Source: Actinokineospora inagensis DSM 44258
Lineage (GTDB): Bacteria; Actinomycetota; Actinomycetes; Mycobacteriales; Pseudonocardiaceae
DNA: 64,000 bases
Reading direction: 5' to 3'
Assembly: GCF_000482865.1 (NCBI RefSeq)
Contig: NZ_AXWW01000050.1
Coordinates: 1 to 64,000 of the forward strand
Shown here: one piece after another, positions 1 to 10,181 of the stretch
How the letters are laid out: every line of letters starts with the position of its first letter
How positions within the stretch are numbered: position 1 is the stretch's first letter
The notes under the pieces: generated by a model
Told to the model about the DNA's origin: nothing
The model's database searches: none
The model's input: the letters and a program-made list of their open reading frames with translations, nothing else
Program-made: the position numbers and the translations under genes

Positions 1-12
1 GGGCTTTGTTCT

Positions 13-440
13 CGGTTGATCTTGGTGTGAGGGGGCTCTGGGCCTGGCTGCGCCTCGGGGTTCGGCCTGGTCGCCTTCGGCGACGCCGGCCTCGGGCGCC
101 AGATTTTGCGGGCTGCGCCCGTTGGGGTGGACTTGTTTTGTGTGGGGCCCCTACGGCAACCGCGGGTAAGGCTAAAGGCGGGGCCACTGGAAAGACGTGG
201 CCTTACCCGCCGGAGAGCTTGCGGTCACCGCCTCCCCACACAAAACAAGTCCACCCCAACGGGCGGTTGGTGTCGGCGGGTTTCGAGGCGCGGGGGGCGA
301 GTTGGTCGTGATGCTTTTCCGCCTGGTTGGCGGTTGGTGTCGGCGGGTTCGAGGCGCGCGGGGCCGGTTGGAGGGCTTCGTCGATGGGGCTGGGGGTTTT
401 GGGGCGCGCGGTGCTGGTTGGTGGGCTTTGTCGATGGGGG
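13..440. repeat. Dispersed hairpin repeat, copy A
   Basis: This G/T-rich non-coding segment has a second copy at about 32910-33260. Its core is a perfect inverted repeat with arms 116-147 and 234-265 (32 bp). Inside lies a second perfect stem, 162-172 with 200-210 (GCGGGTAAGGC / GCCTTACCCGC). A block upstream of the arms (about 30-105) and one downstream (264-440) are also shared with copy B. The downstream unit beginning CGGTTGGTGTCGGCGGGTT occurs twice here, at 264 and 330. A GGTTGATCTTGG core at 14-25 resembles the reverse complement of the direct repeat at 17911 and 18323. I see no coding gene; open frames across it are low-complexity. It could be a MITE-like element, a structured RNA or a large terminator. 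Confidence 0.8.
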
Positions 441-480
441 CGGGTTCTTCTGAGGTGCGCGGGGGTGGGGTGGCGCTTGC

Positions 481-1053
481 TCAGCGTGGGGGGTGCCAGT
501 TGGGGTTGCGGCCGGTGAGGGCGATGAGGCGGTTTTGGGGGTCGGCTGTGGGGGTGACGGGGTGGGGTGGGGCGAAGATGCCGGAGTCGGCCCACTGGGT
601 GATGTGGTCGGTGAACTCGTCGATCAGGGCTTGGGATAGGGCTTCGCCGATGAGGGGGTTGTGGTTGGTGGCGGACGCCAGATCCCAGCCGTGGATGGCT
701 AGGTCGAGGGTCATTTGCCAGCGGTAGTCGCGGGCGGGGACGGTGGCGTAGCTCAGGTGGACGGGGTGGTCGTCGGGGACGTCGGCCCAGGCCCGGCGGG
801 AGGTGTCGGACGCGGAGCGCCAGGCGGCGGCTGGGTCGTCGCCGAGGAGGTCGCCGTCGTAGCGGGGGCCGACTTGGGCGGTGGTCTCGCCGGTTACCAG
901 GTGGGGGACCCAGAGCTGTTCGGACACCAGGTGGTTGACCAGGTCCCGGGTGGTCCAGTCGGTGCACGGGGTGGGGGCGGACCAGTCGGTCACCTCGGTC
1001 ACGGCGCGGTCGAACACGTCGCGGGCGCGTTCGTGGGCCTCGTGGAGTTCCAT
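481..1053 (-). CDS. TIGR03086-like metal-binding (DinB/MDMPI family) protein
   Basis: This 190-aa protein resembles the mycothiol-dependent maleylpyruvate isomerase N-terminal / DinB-like four-helix family (TIGR03086 group). It has the early TPCTDWTTRDLVNHLV segment, which usually carries a metal-binding His, and the later LDLAIHGWDLA segment. Members are cytoplasmic and often act with mycothiol or other low-molecular-weight thiols, but most have no assigned substrate. The ATG at 1053 is chosen; an in-frame GTG lies two codons upstream at 1059. It follows acnR on the same strand after about 150 bp, so linkage to acnR is possible but not shown. The family is fairly secure and the function is unknown. 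Confidence 0.7.
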   Translation of the reverse strand: MELHEAHERARDVFDRAVTEVTDWSAPTPCTDWTTRDLVNHLVSEQLWVPHLVTGETTAQVGPRYDGDLLGDDPAAAWRSASDTSRRAWADVPDDHPVHLSYATVPARDYRWQMTLDLAIHGWDLASATNHNPLIGEALSQALIDEFTDHITQWADSGIFAPPHPVTPTADPQNRLIALTGRNPNWHPPR

Positions 1054-1207
1054 GGTCACCAGTTCAGCAAATCCCGGCTGCCCCTGCCCGGCGACAGGTT
1101 CCCGGCGACAGGTTCTCAGCGGGGGCCGAGCGGCACTGTCCAGGTGGCACTGTCCACGAGGGGCCGACTACGACTCCGCTGCTGATCCGTCCAAGTCGGG
1201 GGTTGCG

Positions 1208-1807
1208 TCAACCACTCCGGCGGTGGCGGCGGACGGTTTCCTCGACGACGTCCAGTACCGGGTCCATGTCGTCGGCGGGGAGGCCCATGGCCAGGTGGGA
1301 CACCAGGCCCTCCAGGACCAGTTCCAGGTACGCGGTCAGCACCTCGACGTCGACGTCGTCGCGGAGGTTGCCTGCTTCGCGTTGGCGGAGGAGGCGTTCT
1401 CTGGTCGCCACGGTCAACTGTTGGGAGCGTTCGGCCCAGCGGGTTCGGAACTCGGGGTCGGTGCGCAGCCTGCGGGAGACCTCCAGGCGGGTGCCCAGCC
1501 AGTTGGCCGGGTTGTGCGGTTCGCCGTCGGCGGCGGGGCGGGTGGAGAGCAGGTCGCGCATGACCTGGACCAGGCCCTGGGCGGCGACGACCTCGGTCAT
1601 CCGCAGCACGTCGTCCTCGGCCAGCGCGAGGAACAGTGACTCCTTGTCGCGGAAATGGTGGAAGATGGCACCGCGGGAAAGTCCGGTAGCCTCTTCCAGC
1701 CTGCGCACCGTGGCGCCTTCGTAGCCGTACCGGGCGAAGCACGTGCGGGCGCCGTCGAGGATCTGGCGCCGTCGCGCGTCGAGATGGTCTTGGCTCACCC
1801 TGGGCAC
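1208..1807 (-). CDS. acnR: AcnR, TetR-family repressor of aconitase
   Basis: This 199-aa TetR regulator starts at a GTG. Its N-terminal helix-turn-helix (about residues 10-55) contains RRRQILDGARTCFARYGY and SRGAIFHHFRDKESLF. This is nearly the sequence I remember for M. tuberculosis Rv1474c and Corynebacterium AcnR, and the later TRLEVSRRLR and LRDDV segments match too. AcnR represses the aconitase gene acn in Corynebacterium. In mycobacteria and corynebacteria acnR lies directly beside acn. Here acn is 5 kb away with the egtABCD operon in between, but the acn promoter keeps an AcnR-type operator. The gene diverges from egtA. A short palindrome (1845-1854) about 40 bp upstream of the start may be its own operator. 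Confidence 0.88.
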   Translation of the reverse strand: MPRVSQDHLDARRRQILDGARTCFARYGYEGATVRRLEEATGLSRGAIFHHFRDKESLFLALAEDDVLRMTEVVAAQGLVQVMRDLLSTRPAADGEPHNPANWLGTRLEVSRRLRTDPEFRTRWAERSQQLTVATRERLLRQREAGNLRDDVDVEVLTAYLELVLEGLVSHLAMGLPADDMDPVLDVVEETVRRHRRSG

Positions 1808-1844
1808 CCGTCGATGGTGTCAGTCCGCCCTGTCCGAAGCAATC

Positions 1845-1854
1845 CGTACGTACG
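1845..1854. promoter_or_regulatory. Palindrome between acnR and egtA
   Basis: CGTACGTACG is a 10-bp perfect palindrome of the GTAC-rich kind often bound by TetR proteins. It sits 38 bp upstream of the acnR GTG and about 150 bp upstream of egtA, in the 195-bp divergent spacer. Autoregulation by AcnR or control of egtA are both possible; neither is shown. It does not match the AcnR consensus seen at acn. Confidence 0.35.
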
Positions 1855-2002
1855 TTTTGGGTGTCCGGCGCCACAGGCCCGCCCGGTGGGCGAATCCCGC
1901 CGCCGCACGGCTACCCGATCGGCGCAGCGGGTTCGTGCGACTGTCGGTGGCCGCGTGTAGCGTCGATTTCCAGCACCGCGAGCAAGGGAGGAGTGAGCAC
2001 GA

Positions 2003-3286
2003 ATGTCCAGTTCCCGTGAGGGAATCGAGCCGGACCGCAGGCGGCTGCGGGCCCGGGTTGAGGCCGAGGCGTACGTCGCCTCGGTGTGCTTCAAACACGG
2101 CCCGCCCGATCTGCTGGGTGTCGAGTTGGAGTGGGTCGTGCACCACCGCGACGACCCCGGGCGGCGACTCGACCCCGATCACCTGGCCGCCGCCCTCGGT
2201 CCGCACGCCCCCGTCACACTGCGCCACGACAGCCCGCAGTTGCCGTTGCCGTCCGGGTCCCCGCTCACCCTCGAGCCCGGTGGGCAGGTCGAGATCTCCT
2301 CGCTCCCCGCGCCTGCCCTGGCCGCCGTGGTCGACGCCGTCTCCGCCGACCACCGCTACCTCTCCGAACTCCTCGGCCGCGCTGGCCTCGTGCTCGGCGC
2401 CCGCGCCCTGGACGCCCACCGGTCCCCGCGCCGGGTGTTGGACACCCCCCGCTACGCGGCCATGGAACGGGCGTTCGCCCCGATCGGGCGGCACGGCATC
2501 ACCATGATGTGCGCCAGCGCCGGTCTGCAGGTGTGCCTGGACGTCGGGGAGGAGGCCGACCTGCCGACCAGGTGGGCCGCGTTGTCCTCGCTCGGCCCGG
2601 TCCTGATCGGACTGTTCGCCAACTCGCCGGTGTCGTCGGGCAAACCCGGGGCGTCGACCGGCTGGGCCAGCGGCCGCATCCTGCACGTCCTCGGTGTCGA
2701 CCCGCGCCGCACCCGCCCGGTCCCGGTCACCGCGGACCCGGTCGGGGCGTGGAACGACTACGTGCTCGACGCCCCGCTGCTGTGCGTGCGAAGACCCGTG
2801 GGCGGCTGGGACGCCCCACCGGGGGTGACGTTCGCCGACTGGCTGGACGGTGCCTTGCCCGACCCGCCCACCACCGACGACCTCGACTACCACCTGTCCA
2901 CGCTGTTCCCGCCGGTCCGCCCGCACGGCTACTTCGAGGTCCGCTACCTCGACGCGCAGGACGGCGACGACTGGGTGGCGCCTGCCGCGCTGCTGGTGGC
3001 CGTGATGGCCGACCCGGCGACGGTCGACGCCGTCGTGGACGTGTGCGCGCCGGTCGCCGACCGGTGGCTGGACGCCGCCCGGCTCGGCGTCGCCGACCCG
3101 GACCTCGCGCTGGCCGCCCGGCGGGTGCTCGACCTGGGCATCCCGGCGCTGCCCCGGCTCCACCTGCCGCCCGACCACGCCGCCGCCGTCACCGATCGGC
3201 TGGTGGCGCTGCGCGCCGCGCTCGACGCGCCGGGGCGGGCGAACTCGGAAACGAACTCGGACACGGCCCATGGGAGGACGTCGTGA
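2003..3286 (+). CDS. egtA: EgtA, glutamate-cysteine ligase of ergothioneine synthesis
   Basis: This 427-aa member of the GCS2 glutamate-cysteine ligase family makes gamma-glutamylcysteine from ATP, glutamate and cysteine. EgtB uses that product as sulfur donor. Visible family segments are LLGVELEWVV near residue 40 (substrate Glu-binding strand), LEPGGQVEISSLP near 90, MCASAGLQVCLDVG near 170 and GYFEVRYLDAQ near 310. The ATG at 2003 is preceded by a GGGAGG box. The stop overlaps the egtB GTG by 4 bp, so the two are probably translationally coupled. The following genes egtB, egtC and egtD confirm the pathway. The gene diverges from acnR, and its promoter must lie in the 195-bp spacer. Confidence 0.92.
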   Translation: MSSSREGIEPDRRRLRARVEAEAYVASVCFKHGPPDLLGVELEWVVHHRDDPGRRLDPDHLAAALGPHAPVTLRHDSPQLPLPSGSPLTLEPGGQVEISSLPAPALAAVVDAVSADHRYLSELLGRAGLVLGARALDAHRSPRRVLDTPRYAAMERAFAPIGRHGITMMCASAGLQVCLDVGEEADLPTRWAALSSLGPVLIGLFANSPVSSGKPGASTGWASGRILHVLGVDPRRTRPVPVTADPVGAWNDYVLDAPLLCVRRPVGGWDAPPGVTFADWLDGALPDPPTTDDLDYHLSTLFPPVRPHGYFEVRYLDAQDGDDWVAPAALLVAVMADPATVDAVVDVCAPVADRWLDAARLGVADPDLALAARRVLDLGIPALPRLHLPPDHAAAVTDRLVALRAALDAPGRANSETNSDTAHGRTS

Positions 3287-4635
3287 CCACGGAATTGACC
3301 GGAACCGAGCTGATCAACACCGGGGACAACGCGGAGCAGGAGCGCACCCGGGCCCTGGTGGCCGCCGCGTTGGACCGCTCGCGGGCGCGCAGCGTGGCGC
3401 TCACCGACGCGGTGGACGACGGCGAACTGGTCCGCCAGCACTCGCGGCTGATGTCGCCGCTGGTGTGGGACCTCGCGCACATCGGCAACCAGGAGGAGTT
3501 GTGGCTGGTGCGCGACGTGGGTGGTCGCGAGCCGGTGCGCTCGGACATCGACGCGCTCTACGACGCGTTCCAGCACCCGCGCGCCGACCGGCCCGCGCTG
3601 CCGCTGCTGTCGCCGACCGAGGCCCGCTCGTACGTGGGTGAGGTGCGGGACAAGGTGCTCGACGTGCTGGACAAGGTCCCGCTGACCGGCCGCAGGCTGG
3701 TCGACGGCGGGTTCGCCTTCGGCATGATCGTCCAGCACGAGCAGCAGCACGACGAGACCATGCTGGCCACCCACCAGCTCCGGGCGGGGGCGCCGGTGCT
3801 GCACGCGCCCGATCCCGACCCGAACCCGCCGCCCGTCGCCGAGCGCGAGGTGTTCGTCCCGGCCGGGGAGTTCACCATGGGCACCTCCACCGAGCCGTGG
3901 GCGCTGGACAACGAGCGCCCCGCGTTCCGGACGCACGTCGACGCCTTCTACCTCGACACCGTCCCGGTCAGCAACGGCGACTACCTGGCGTTCATCGACG
4001 CGGGCGGCTACGACGACCCGAGGTGGTGGAGCGAGGCGGGCTGGGCCCACCGGCGGCAGGCGGGCCTGGTCGCGCCGCAGTTCTGGTCCCGCGACGGCGA
4101 CGGCTGGTCGCGCACCCGGTTCGGCGTGGTCGAGCCGGTCCCGCTCGACGAGCCGGTGGTGCACGTGTGCTTCCACGAGGCCGCGGCGTACGCGAAGTGG
4201 GCGGGCAAGCGGTTGCCGACCGAGCCGGAGTGGGAGAAGGCCGCCCGGTTCGACCCGGCCACCGGCCGCTCCCGCCGCTTCCCGTGGGGCGATGACGACC
4301 CGGGCCCCGAGCACGCCAACCTGGGGCAGCGGCACCTGCGGCCCGCCCCGGTCGGCTCGTACCCGGCGGGCGCGTCGCCGCTGGGGGTGCGCCAGCTCAT
4401 CGGCGACGTCTGGGAGTGGCTGGACTCGGACCTGCGGCCGTACCCGGGGTTCGCGGCGTTCCCGTACCGGGAGTACTCCGAGGTGTTCTTCGGCGGTGAC
4501 TACAAGATGCTGCGCGGCGGCTCGTTCGGCACCGACGCGGCGGCCGTGCGCGGCACCTTCCGCAACTGGGACCACCCGGTGCGGCGGCAGATCTTCGCCG
4601 GGTTCCGCTGTGCCCGCGACGCGGGACCGCGCTAG
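3283..4635 (+). CDS. egtB: EgtB, hercynine oxygenase (sulfoxide synthase)
   Basis: This 450-aa non-heme iron enzyme couples hercynine to gamma-glutamylcysteine using O2, giving the sulfoxide intermediate. An N-terminal DinB-like domain carries the three presumed iron ligands: His66 in WDLAHIGNQEE, then His152 and His156 in VQHEQQHDE. The C-terminal half is a formylglycine-generating-enzyme-like domain (FVPAGEFTMGT, RLPTEPEWEKAAR, GDVWEW, LRGGSFG, FAGFRCAR). The start is the GTG at 3283, giving MTTELTG, because it forms the GTGA overlap with egtA and follows a GGGAGG sequence. The same open frame continues far upstream only as a shadow of egtA. egtC begins 2 bp after the stop. Confidence 0.94.
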   Translation: MTTELTGTELINTGDNAEQERTRALVAAALDRSRARSVALTDAVDDGELVRQHSRLMSPLVWDLAHIGNQEELWLVRDVGGREPVRSDIDALYDAFQHPRADRPALPLLSPTEARSYVGEVRDKVLDVLDKVPLTGRRLVDGGFAFGMIVQHEQQHDETMLATHQLRAGAPVLHAPDPDPNPPPVAEREVFVPAGEFTMGTSTEPWALDNERPAFRTHVDAFYLDTVPVSNGDYLAFIDAGGYDDPRWWSEAGWAHRRQAGLVAPQFWSRDGDGWSRTRFGVVEPVPLDEPVVHVCFHEAAAYAKWAGKRLPTEPEWEKAARFDPATGRSRRFPWGDDDPGPEHANLGQRHLRPAPVGSYPAGASPLGVRQLIGDVWEWLDSDLRPYPGFAAFPYREYSEVFFGGDYKMLRGGSFGTDAAAVRGTFRNWDHPVRRQIFAGFRCARDAGPR

Positions 4636-4637
4636 GC

Positions 4638-5423
4638 ATGTGCCGCCATCTGGGTTACCTCGGCCCCGCCGTGCCCGTGGCCGGTCTGCTGGACCGGCCG
4701 ACCGGGCTGCTGCGGCAGACCTGGGCCCCCGCCGACATGCGCGGCGGGGGCACGGTGAACGTCGACGGGTTCGGCGTCGGCTGGTACGTCGACGGCGAGC
4801 CGGAGCCGGTGCGCTACCGGCGGGCCGTGCCGATGTGGACCGACGCGGCGTTCACCGGCATCGCGGCGGTCACCCGCAGCGCGGCGGTGCTCGCCGCGGC
4901 CCGGTCGGCCACGATCGGGATGCCGGTGGTCGACCAGGCGTGCGCCCCGTTCACCGGGGGGCGCTGGCTGTTCAGCCACAACGGCCGGATCGCCGGGTGG
5001 CCGGGCAGCGTCGCCGACCTGGCCGCCGAACTGCCCACAGTGGACCTGGTGACGCTCGACGCGCCCACCGACAGCGCGCTGCTGTGGGCGCTGGTGCGCC
5101 ACCGGCTGCGCGCGGGCGCGTCGATGGCCGACGCGCTGGCCGGGGTGGTGCTCGCGGTCGCCGACCGCGCCCCCGACTCCCGGCTCAACCTCATGATCAC
5201 CGACGGCGTGACCGTCGCCGCCACCACCTGGTGGCACTCGTTGTCCACGCTCACCGGCCCCGACTTCGTCGTCGTCGCCTCGGAGCCGTGGGACGACGAT
5301 CCACAGTGGACTTCCGTGGCCGACCGCGCGCTGGTCACCGCGAGCCGCACCCCCATCCCCACCGTGCGCGTGCGCGCGCTCGGCAGACCGGACAAGGACG
5401 CCGATGACCGACTCCCGGCTTGA
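4638..5423 (+). CDS. egtC: EgtC, gamma-glutamyl hercynylcysteine sulfoxide amidohydrolase
   Basis: This 261-aa class II glutamine amidotransferase-fold hydrolase removes the glutamyl group from the EgtB product. The start MCRHLGYLG places Cys2 as the N-terminal nucleophile once Met is removed, as in all Ntn amidotransferases. Other family segments are DGFGVGWYVDG near residue 45, the FSHNGRI loop near 115 and the late VVASEPWDDDPQW. It starts 2 bp after egtB stops, and its last 20 bp overlap the egtD start, so it sits within one transcription unit. The pathway is then completed by a PLP-dependent C-S lyase (EgtE), which is not seen in this window. Confidence 0.93.
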   Translation: MCRHLGYLGPAVPVAGLLDRPTGLLRQTWAPADMRGGGTVNVDGFGVGWYVDGEPEPVRYRRAVPMWTDAAFTGIAAVTRSAAVLAAARSATIGMPVVDQACAPFTGGRWLFSHNGRIAGWPGSVADLAAELPTVDLVTLDAPTDSALLWALVRHRLRAGASMADALAGVVLAVADRAPDSRLNLMITDGVTVAATTWWHSLSTLTGPDFVVVASEPWDDDPQWTSVADRALVTASRTPIPTVRVRALGRPDKDADDRLPA

Positions 5424-6384
5424 TCCCGTGGAAGTGCACCTGCCCGAGGACCACGCGGCCAGGGCCCTGGCCAAGGACGCCCGCGAGGGCCTCACCGGCA
5501 CACCGAAGACGCTGCCGCCCAAGTGGTTCTACGACGCGCGCGGCAGTGAGCTGTTCGAGCGCATCACCCGGCTGCCCGAGTACTACCCGACCCGTGCGGA
5601 ACGCGAGATCCTGGCCGCCCGCGCCGACGAGATCGCCGCCGCGACCGGCGCGCACACCCTGGTGGAACTGGGTTCCGGGTCGTCGGAGAAGACCAGGCTG
5701 CTGCTCGACGCGCTGCGCACCGCGGGCACCCTCGCGCACATCGTGGCGCTGGACGTGTCCGAGACGGCGCTGCGCGACGCGGCGTCGGCGCTGGCGGCGG
5801 AGTACCGAGGCGTGCAGGTCAGCGGCGTGGTCGGCGACTTCACCGAGCACCTCGGCCTGCTGCCCGGTCAGCCGCCCCGGCTGGTGGCCTTCCTCGGCGG
5901 CACGATCGGCAACTTCCTGCCCGCCGAGCGCGCCGAGTTCCTGGCTGCCATCCGCGACGTGCTGAAACCGGGGGAGTGGCTGCTGCTGGGCACCGACCTG
6001 GTCAAGGACCCGGCCACCCTGGTCCGCGCGTACGACGACGCCGAGGGCGTCACCGCCGAGTTCAACAAGAACGTGCTGCACGTGCTGAACCGGGAGCTGG
6101 GCGCGGACTTCGACCCGGCCGACTTCGAGCACGTCGCCCGCTGGGACGACGACAACGAGTGGATCGAGATGCGGCTGCGGGCCCGGCGCGCGCTGACCGC
6201 CACCCTCACCGACCTCGGCCTCACCGTCGAGTTCGCCGCGGGAGAGGAGGTGCGCACCGAGGTCTCCGCCAAGTTCCGCCGCGAGCGCGTCGCCGCCGAA
6301 CTGGGTGGCGCCGGGTTCTCCCTGGAGCACTGGTGGACCGACGAGGCGGGCCGGTTCGCGCTGTCGCTGGCCCGCGCGGACTAG
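5404..6384 (+). CDS. egtD: EgtD, L-histidine N-alpha-methyltransferase
   Basis: This 326-aa SAM-dependent enzyme trimethylates the alpha-amino group of histidine to make hercynine, the first ergothioneine intermediate. It shows the EgtD signatures LPPKWFYDARGSELFE near residue 40, the SAM-binding ELGSGSSEKTRLLL near 83, GTIGNF near 163 and LLGTDLVKD near 195. Its length equals that of mycobacterial EgtD. The ATG at 5404 lies inside the end of egtC (20-bp overlap). It is the last gene of egtABCD, and a strong hairpin (6423-6462) follows 38 bp after the stop. Confidence 0.94.
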   Translation: MTDSRLDPVEVHLPEDHAARALAKDAREGLTGTPKTLPPKWFYDARGSELFERITRLPEYYPTRAEREILAARADEIAAATGAHTLVELGSGSSEKTRLLLDALRTAGTLAHIVALDVSETALRDAASALAAEYRGVQVSGVVGDFTEHLGLLPGQPPRLVAFLGGTIGNFLPAERAEFLAAIRDVLKPGEWLLLGTDLVKDPATLVRAYDDAEGVTAEFNKNVLHVLNRELGADFDPADFEHVARWDDDNEWIEMRLRARRALTATLTDLGLTVEFAAGEEVRTEVSAKFRRERVAAELGGAGFSLEHWWTDEAGRFALSLARAD

Positions 6385-7060
6385 CGGCAGGCCACTGGGT
6401 GGCCTGTGTGGACGGATGTGGACGGATGGTGTCACCGGGGTTCGTCCCGGTGACACCATCCGCGTTTCCCCCGAATTCGCTGCGGTCACCGCGCGGACCG
6501 ACCTGTCCGCTCTGACCGCCGATCAGCTAGTGTGCCGACCACACCCCCTCGGTGGCGGCCGCGCGGCGGGCCGGGAAGGCGAGCCATTCGCGGTCGTCCG
6601 GCGGGTCACCCGCGGTGATTCCGGTACCCGCGGTGATTACCAGGGATTTTCCACTGTACTTCAAAGGATCCCCCAATCCTCGTTTTCCCCCACCACCAGC
6701 ATGACACAGGGTCATGCCGAGGTGGGGCCAATCGAGCTAACCGCCGTATGACCACTGTCACCGCAACGCCGGTATCCACATCGGCAACGTGTGCACCGCG
6801 CGGCGAACGGGTTTCCCGGTCGGTTCCCGGTTACTCCGATCGTGTCGGAACATCGCTGGTGACGGTGTGGTCGACAACCTTTCCCGGGGGTGTCGTCCGG
6901 TCCGGAAATGCCATTGCGGTGTTCACCCGAGGCAGCAGGCAATTCCCTTGACAAGTCGCTCGGAATTGTTCCCGGTACCGCAGGTTGATCTTGTCCGGTC
7001 CGCGCACCGGATCACCCGGTCGAGCACGGCCGCCGTTCGGCGAAACAGCGGTGGAAAACG
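6385..7060. other. Intergenic region between egtD and acn 3' ends
   Basis: About 680 bp between two convergent units, with no convincing gene; short open frames on both strands lack ribosome sites and family features. It holds the egt terminator (6423-6462) and a weaker hairpin around 6687-6727 (GCATGAC 6699-6705 with GTCATGC 6711-6717, flanked by CCCACC/GGTGGG). A TTGACA at 6949 has no clear -10 partner. The base composition is less GC-rich than its surroundings. Confidence 0.5.
6423..6462. terminator. Hairpin terminator after egtABCD
   Basis: A 17-bp perfect stem (6423-6439 CGGATGGTGTCACCGGG with 6446-6462) and a 6-nt loop GTTCGT lie 38 bp after the egtD stop. TTTCCCCC follows, but there is no long U tract, as is usual for actinobacterial terminators. 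Confidence 0.8.
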
Positions 7061-7094
7061 ACGGCGGGGGCCGCCGGAAGGCAGCCCCCGCCGT
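7061..7094 (-). terminator. Hairpin terminator after acn
   Basis: An 11-bp perfect stem (ACGGCGGGGGC 7061-7071 with 7084-7094) and a 12-nt loop lie 17 bp beyond the acn stop, in the direction of transcription. Confidence 0.7.
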
Positions 7095-7110
7095 GCGGAG
7101 AACGCGGCTG

Positions 7111-9921
<2,811 letters not shown>

Positions 9922-10017
9922 GTCCAACTCCAGTGGCGGCGCAAAGTCAGTGCGGGTTACTCGACCGTGAGTCTCGCGCACTCCGCGGCGGAGCGCGTCG
10001 ACGGCCTCACCCTGCAA

Positions 10018-10047
10018 ACAGTACGCTTGTCCTGTATAGCCCTTCAA
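10018..10047 (-). promoter_or_regulatory. acn promoter
   Basis: Read on the minus strand: TTGAAG (10042-10047), an 18-bp spacer, then TACTGT (10018-10023). The predicted transcription start is near 10011, leaving a leader of about 90 nt before the GTG at 9921. The -10 box lies almost wholly inside the AcnR-type operator, which fits direct repression. Confidence 0.65.
10019..10034. promoter_or_regulatory. AcnR-type operator at acn
   Basis: On the minus strand the 16 bases read CAGGACAAGCGTACTG. This fits, position for position, the AcnR consensus I remember from Corynebacterium (CAGNACnnncGTACTG). It overlaps the acn -10 box. It argues both that the 1208-1807 TetR gene is AcnR and that the acn start lies downstream of 10019. 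Confidence 0.8.
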
Positions 10048-10128
10048 GGGTGGCGGACGTCGCATGGATCACCAGTTCGGCCCTGGGAACGGGCGCCGGG
10101 CGGGACGGGCGCCCGCCCGCCGAAACGG

Positions 10129-10166
10129 CGAACGGCCCGTCCCCGAGATGGGGGACGGGCCGTTCG
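10129..10166 (-). terminator. Hairpin terminator after the 10.2-12.2 kb operon
   Basis: A 16-bp perfect stem (10129-10144 with 10151-10166; arm CGAACGGCCCGTCCCC) and a 6-nt loop lie just beyond the stop of the 501-aa gene. Confidence 0.8.
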
Positions 10167-10181
10167 CGGGGGCCGGTGGGG

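Noticed and set aside
203-967. Long Pro/Arg-rich open frame on the minus strand across the first hairpin repeat
   Set aside because: It is out of frame with the DinB/MDMPI gene it overlaps, is low-complexity, and reads through the perfect inverted repeat.
2452-2730. Small open frames inside egtA on the opposite strand
   Set aside because: No ribosome sites or motifs; egtA is a clear gene here.
9922-10065. 48-codon N-terminal extension of acn
   Set aside because: It would encode the promoter and AcnR-type operator, and it has no counterpart in mycobacterial AcnA, which starts at the equivalent of 9921.
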